This document shows positions 60,601-64,000 of a stretch of 64,000 nt of DNA, piece by piece. Made by a program: the position numbers and the translations under genes. The stretch comes from Candidatus Thorarchaeota archaeon (GTDB lineage Archaea > Asgardarchaeota > Thorarchaeia > Thorarchaeales > Thorarchaeaceae). Location: assembly GCA_013388835.1 (NCBI GenBank), contig JACAEL010000018.1:1-64000 (forward strand). The letters run 5' to 3'. Below the pieces are notes generated by a model. It made no database searches. It saw nothing but the letters and a program-made list of their open reading frames with translations, and was not told where the DNA came from. Numbering within the stretch: position 1 is the stretch's first letter; the number at the start of each line of letters is the position of its first letter.

Positions 60601-63600
60601 CAGGCAAGACAATGACACTGTTGCGCCCACGAGCCCGGAACCGCTCAGGTAGTCATTGTACTGGATCAGAGCGGTGATGTTGAAACCGTAGTCAGCGGGA
60701 GGTGTGGACAGCACAGTGACCTGGGTGAATCTGGTTGTGATTGTCACTTGCGTTGCTGTCGTGGAGTTGGAGTAATAGGGAGCAGAATTGCCCCACACAA
60801 ACTTCACGTAGATGGGATAGTCACTCACAAGGCTGCTTACAATCAGGTCGGAGGGGAAGGAGATAGTGTAGCCATCTGATACGGCAGTGAGTGTGTACTG
60901 CGAGTCAAGAATCAGGGTTCCAATCCCGTGAGTCAAGACCAGCACGGACTTGGTGAGGACGATAGAACCACCAGAGAGACCGTCTGTAGCGGATATTGTG
61001 AAGACCACATCTTCGAGGAATGGAGTGCTGAGTGGGGAACGCGTCACCGTGACAGTTGCGGGCCTTCGTGACACCTCTATGTCTACAGGTCGAGAACGCT
61101 CCTGATAGAAGGGCGCGCCAGCAAAACTGGCCGTTATCTCAATCGTGTAGCCGCCGAATGTGCCGAGCGCCACGGTTGATATCCTGACTCTGTACATGCC
61201 CGAGCCAAGATAGTCGACGAAGTAGTTGATACCGAGTTGTAGTGGATCATTTGATGTTGAGCAGTATGCGGTGATTGATGCTCCTGCTATGCCCTGACCT
61301 GTATTGTCATCATAGTAGGTCACAGTGATGTTGGCCTGTGTGAGATATGGAGCAAGTTCGGGGACTTCGCTCGTCAGCTGAGTGCGTCGCTCGACAATTG
61401 TCAGGTAGAAGAAGTCCTGTGCATCCAGACAGTATCTCGGGCCGGGACCGTAGGATATGGAGGCATTCACTGTGAAGACACCCAAGGATGGGAAGATGCC
61501 TGTGTTCAGAGTCACTGTGTAGGTGCCATCGCCATTGTCCACGATATGAACCGCAGGCATGAGCCACGCATCGAGAGTCAGAACACGACCATTCATACCT
61601 GCAGTGGAGTAGTCGTCAAGGTCGCGATACGTGAACGTCAGTGTCAGGTTGTTGCCGTACTGAACAGGGGAATAGGACCCATGCGTCAGGTCCGTGTTTC
61701 TCTCCCGCACAGTGATTGTGACAGCGATGCCTGTACGGTTCTGGTAGTAGGGTGAACCACTCCAGACGACGTTCAGGTGGAAGGTGTGGGTGCCCGGTGT
61801 CCAGTCACTCGTGTCAAGCTGAACGTAGATGGTTCCGCCATTCGCCGGGTTGGCAAAGACCACGTACGATATGGGCTCCGTGATGTAGACCTGGAGTGAC
61901 GCACTTGGAAGAATGGGTTGACCAGAGAGCGTGTCGTAGTAGGTGAGGGTCATGTTTACTAGCTCATCGTAGGGTGTGACAGGCAGCGGGACACGATCCA
62001 CCTGCGTCTGTCGATAGGTCGAGTAGACTGTGATCACAAGTGTCTGGTTTCTGTAGAGGGGCAACTGCCCGGCCGACCAGTTGAGATAGACTCTCAGCTG
62101 ACATGACACGAGTCCACTCAGAAAAGTGGTGTTGAACTCGATTCTGTACTCACCGGGGCTGCCGACATAGTCAACCTCCGAAATCACCATCTGCGACTGA
62201 GTCAGGGTCTGTCCAGCTGTGAGGACTTCAACTGTGATGTGCACGTTTCCAGCATAGGGACCGGTACCATTCACAATGCCGGTCTGCGCTCCCAAGTCAT
62301 AGTAGATGACAGTGAACGTGATATTCTCAAGGTATGGAGTGGCGAGCGGATTCTGGCCCACGAAGATGTCGGTTGGAGTAGCGGTGATGTCGACGCTTGT
62401 GGTGATGACCCGGTTGTAGTACTTCACAGTCGGGCCGGTCCAGTTGGCATAGATGGTCAGGTCTTTGACACCGAGAGACCCCCACTGACTCGCTGCCATA
62501 CGAATGATATACTCGCCCTCCATGCTGCCATTGACCACCGTGTAAGCGACGGTTGGCAAGAGAGAGCTCTTCACATAGATGTGAACGTTGTAACCAGAGG
62601 CACTGCCGTTTCCGATGCCTACACCGACGTCAGCATCGTAGTAGATGACGATCACTTCTACGTCCGCAGTATACGCGGTCGGGTCAATCGGGTTAGACAG
62701 ATAGAAGGAGGTCAGGTGGGTCCGGAGCCGCACATCAACGTAGAAGGTGTGATTCTGGGAACCGAAGGCCTGTACATCGAACCTGACAGTGTAGTTGCCA
62801 AGTACGTCATCGTCCATGGAATAGAGTGTGATCCTGTATAGACCCTGTGTGGCAGTCTCCACCACGGTGTAATTCAGGTCTCCCAAGCCATGGATTGCAG
62901 ACCAGTTGCATGTGATGGCCCCAGCAGCACCACTGATGGGCACATTGTGGTCGGTGTCGGTGTAAGTGATGGTGAAGTCGATATTGTAACCAACTGGCAG
63001 GACAAGAGAGCTTGCCGAGGGAATGGCGGAAGTGTACAGCTCGCGGACATGCACAGAGAGTGTGATTATCCGGGACTCATAGTAGTCCTTCGATGCAGTG
63101 ATGGACACCTTGTATTCCTTTAGCGGTACGTTGTCTGTTTCTACTGCAAGTGTGTAGTATCCTGGTGCTCCCGGTGTCACGGTGTATGTGTCGAGGGTCC
63201 AGTTACACACGATAGACGCTCCAGACACTGGCTGTCCCAGCTGGTCAAGCAGTCGTAGAGTGAGCTGTGCATCGTAGCCGCTTGGCACACTGACGCCGGG
63301 CGCGTCTGGAGAGAACAGGTCAGTAGTGAAGATCACATTCAGGGAGAAGACTCGATCCAGCGAGTCATAGTATGCCTTGCTCCATGCAAGAGAAACTTCA
63401 TACCTTCCCGGTGTGGAAACCAGATTGGTGTCAAGGGTGACGCTGTATTCACCAGTACCAAGATCATTGACCACACCAGAACCATATGCCCACGAGTATG
63501 TCATGGAGCCCCCAGGAAGCAGGTCACCATTGTCTGAGTCGTTGACCCTCACCTGTAACAGAACCAACTGCCCATAGGTCACATTCTTGGTCCACGTTTC

Positions 63601-63990
63601 TCCTCCAACAGGATACTTCACAGAGGCGCTGGTACTGTGCCTCACAGAGAAGCCCCGCCGGAAGAAACCGACGTTATGGAGAGACCCGCTGGATATTGTG
63701 TCATTCACGTAGGCCTGCACTTCCCACGCTCCAGTCCGAGCAGTGACCGCATCCAAGTCAACATAGGAGGTCACAGCATACCCGGATGAGTCCACGGTCG
63801 CCTGCAGAGTGGTCCACACCGCTCCGGTGGGATCATAGACTGTGAAGTAGACCACATCGTTCTGGTACGTGCTTGGAAGCGTTGCTCTGAATCGCGTGTC
63901 GTCGCCAGCTCTAAACGTGTGTGTAGTGGTCCAAGCGGATGTGGTGGGATTCCAGACCTGAAGCCCGGTGACCATGTTTGGAGAGGTGCC
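50680..63990 (-). repeat. Tandem Ig-like repeat arrays of the two giant proteins
   Basis: Protein-level repeats of about 90-110 residues (about 270-330 bases). A typical unit has a linker, PYxxNVTFTxxYxDxxTGxxI, then GAxVxxxW, then LGxGxYxVxLxT and a final FY segment. Units differ strongly in DNA sequence, so the array is old. The boundaries are interrupted by the N-terminus, membrane anchor and tail of the downstream protein near 55.9-58.3 kb. Confidence 0.7.
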
Positions 63991-64000
63991 TTTCAGGTAC
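57688..64000 (-). CDS. Giant Ig-repeat surface protein with cytoplasmic tail (first of pair, N-terminus outside window)
   Basis: The frame is open past the right edge, so about 2100 residues of the C-terminal part are visible. It is a paralogue of the next gene and aligns from about residue 510 of it (SPNMVTGLQVWNPT versus SPNLISNFQMYDPS), so roughly 500 residues are missing. Repeats correspond one to one between the two proteins (PVQYGNNLTLTF versus PAQWGNNVTIFF; APYLTQANITVTYYDD versus APYLANVTFTVTYVDD). A membrane segment (GIGALLAVIGSSLASLWI) and a tail of about 180 residues follow, with SERAGFVSEVLRQERARR and ISATEVDLMVEQAKGLTKAE matching the paralogue. Its TGA shares bases with the next ATG. 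Confidence 0.87.
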   Translation of the reverse strand, partial: YLKGTSPNMVTGLQVWNPTTSAWTTTHTFRAGDDTRFRATLPSTYQNDVVYFTVYDPTGAVWTTLQATVDSSGYAVTSYVDLDAVTARTGAWEVQAYVNDTISSGSLHNVGFFRRGFSVRHSTSASVKYPVGGETWTKNVTYGQLVLLQVRVNDSDNGDLLPGGSMTYSWAYGSGVVNDLGTGEYSVTLDTNLVSTPGRYEVSLAWSKAYYDSLDRVFSLNVIFTTDLFSPDAPGVSVPSGYDAQLTLRLLDQLGQPVSGASIVCNWTLDTYTVTPGAPGYYTLAVETDNVPLKEYKVSITASKDYYESRIITLSVHVRELYTSAIPSASSLVLPVGYNIDFTITYTDTDHNVPISGAAGAITCNWSAIHGLGDLNYTVVETATQGLYRITLYSMDDDVLGNYTVRFDVQAFGSQNHTFYVDVRLRTHLTSFYLSNPIDPTAYTADVEVIVIYYDADVGVGIGNGSASGYNVHIYVKSSLLPTVAYTVVNGSMEGEYIIRMAASQWGSLGVKDLTIYANWTGPTVKYYNRVITTSVDITATPTDIFVGQNPLATPYLENITFTVIYYDLGAQTGIVNGTGPYAGNVHITVEVLTAGQTLTQSQMVISEVDYVGSPGEYRIEFNTTFLSGLVSCQLRVYLNWSAGQLPLYRNQTLVITVYSTYRQTQVDRVPLPVTPYDELVNMTLTYYDTLSGQPILPSASLQVYITEPISYVVFANPANGGTIYVQLDTSDWTPGTHTFHLNVVWSGSPYYQNRTGIAVTITVRERNTDLTHGSYSPVQYGNNLTLTFTYRDLDDYSTAGMNGRVLTLDAWLMPAVHIVDNGDGTYTVTLNTGIFPSLGVFTVNASISYGPGPRYCLDAQDFFYLTIVERRTQLTSEVPELAPYLTQANITVTYYDDNTGQGIAGASITAYCSTSNDPLQLGINYFVDYLGSGMYRVRISTVALGTFGGYTIEITASFAGAPFYQERSRPVDIEVSRRPATVTVTRSPLSTPFLEDVVFTISATDGLSGGSIVLTKSVLVLTHGIGTLILDSQYTLTAVSDGYTISFPSDLIVSSLVSDYPIYVKFVWGNSAPYYSNSTTATQVTITTRFTQVTVLSTPPADYGFNITALIQYNDYLSGSGLVGATVSLSCLNDSVFTRWVIDNANGKYSLLVDTLTLLGIGKYVFRANVSWSGSPFYENWTDVEFAVSVTPVSTDLQLVLPAAQSFYAGDTITANITFSSISTGIGIALANVVTNWNDLYGPGSTILEIGGGVYRLTINTTGLDAGTYSFTVSAAKQYHVNRTVSAQILLVRLPVDILLTSYPGIPVWGEDVTLVVNVTSIRSGLPVLAAEVNVTFSGVLYLTNEMGGGLYNCTIDTSEYIAGEFVVTVSFEATNFEDRVKDFQLRIARVSSTLNGSLSTSSAVNGQSVRVTASYRVLSSGADITSGTVTFSWIGGSGLLTWNATQSVYVGTIAVEDVPIGSHSVLLQASSDNYKSVVGFVTIEVREVNVQMVAYGGVSVIAVVSGDIANLTIYLNNTDLNRAVVGADVMYSVAGLSGNLTELGGGYYTVLVNTTEFPVREWVVLISSAKVGYTPSSLQYTLIISRIPTRIVVVGPVQQEAYYGRNVTFVVTFWDEHNNRSIAGATSSFSIEDFTAELTDAGNGTYSIEVNSTVVFAGPAAYDVVLSLVKDRYYGAYVVLKMKVNPIPTQILGQLEVSVPVTDDYTQYLTFWDSLNHRYITDATAVAVWEFGTLIMHSYGNGTYRIGPQDTNRTRLEVRSIPYSIRVTISRGNYSRAEETLLLTIRLVNTELRVAALPTSMFANTEFTVRVVYWDLDHNVPIPGATNSTLDSTLTRVPGLDRDYGNGTYLFGFMAPGVGIYHVTLNLDREDYATAVYVVNVITTLTPEQQMLVNYLGIGALLAVIGSSLASLWIRVLSVPKMLRWLRKMVSRIAKGIIPDAPPVRDRRQLVLDAMNEDLAPLKITKTFEDLSVSTVEVEAMDVESLLTELGVVVGLTDSDLDTLRQDLEKMRPSERAGFVSEVLRQERARRAKDLAEVAAEGKTKEAAARPPTDAELTVFRERLLAMGISATEVDLMVEQAKGLTKAEVDALLDQIGGGSE

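Noticed and set aside
62239-62841. 200-codon plus-strand frame across the upstream giant gene
   Set aside because: Same antisense repeat effect; Val, Asp and His bias without any domain.
49940-64000. Repeat array as a CRISPR or DNA-level satellite
   Set aside because: The repeats are protein-level, about 300 bases long and divergent in DNA; there are no short identical repeats with unique spacers.

Overview
The window most likely comes from an Asgard archaeon, possibly from the Thorarchaeia side; that placement is inference from gene content. Archaeal traits include A/T-rich TATA-like boxes just ahead of several genes, a mixture of Shine-Dalgarno-led and nearly leaderless genes, frequent GTG and TTG starts, an archaeal-type threonyl-tRNA synthetase with the N-terminal editing domain, TrpB2 and an ADP-forming acyl-CoA synthetase subunit. 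Eukaryote-like traits include three Ras/Arf-like small GTPases and one degenerate relative, several copies of a longin/roadblock-like domain, a PPP-family phosphatase, and a tyrosyl-tRNA synthetase whose HIGH box reads HFAY, close to HVAY of the eukaryotic enzyme.

Layout. 0-8.5 kb is central metabolism: an M29 aminopeptidase cut by the left edge, an ArsB/NhaD-type permease overlapping GTP-dependent PEP carboxykinase, a molybdopterin oxidoreductase with two extra Fe-S motifs inside its C-terminal domain, and trpB2 behind a leader that carries TGTACA-type boxes and a short Trp-containing reading frame. 9-12.3 kb encodes a very large GNAT fusion protein. 12.3-24.9 kb is the most unusual part: three neighbouring sets of small GTPase, longin-like protein, zinc-ribbon protein and polytopic membrane protein. 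Two sets are clear paralogues in opposite orientation and the third uses the same longin-like domain in two fusions. A ferredoxin pair sits between them.

25-33 kb holds a MntA/HepT-type nucleotidyltransferase-HEPN pair and a group of threonine and amino-acid genes (ThrRS, a saccharopine-dehydrogenase-family enzyme, threonine dehydratase, an SDR threonine dehydrogenase). 33-40 kb holds pyruvate phosphate dikinase, a TrpB-like PLP enzyme and an acyl-CoA synthetase alpha subunit. 40-45 kb holds a PIN-helical repeat protein, a small acidic-tailed membrane protein, a pseudo-GTPase with a cysteine cluster, a LOG-like protein and a PPP phosphatase. 45-49.9 kb has DUF362, UbiA-type prenyltransferase, PHP phosphoesterase and flippase-like genes, probably making and moving a lipid-linked sugar, followed by TyrRS. 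49.9-64 kb is filled by two tandem giant surface proteins made of Ig-like repeats with a C-terminal membrane anchor and a conserved cytoplasmic tail; the first runs past the right edge.

How it fits together: PEPCK and PPDK support gluconeogenic flow; threonine and PLP enzymes handle amino acids; the GTPase/longin/membrane sets look like signalling or membrane-organising modules; and the giant anchored proteins with cytosolic tails could connect the cell surface to that machinery. This last link is speculation. I found no tRNA, rRNA, CRISPR array or insertion sequence.
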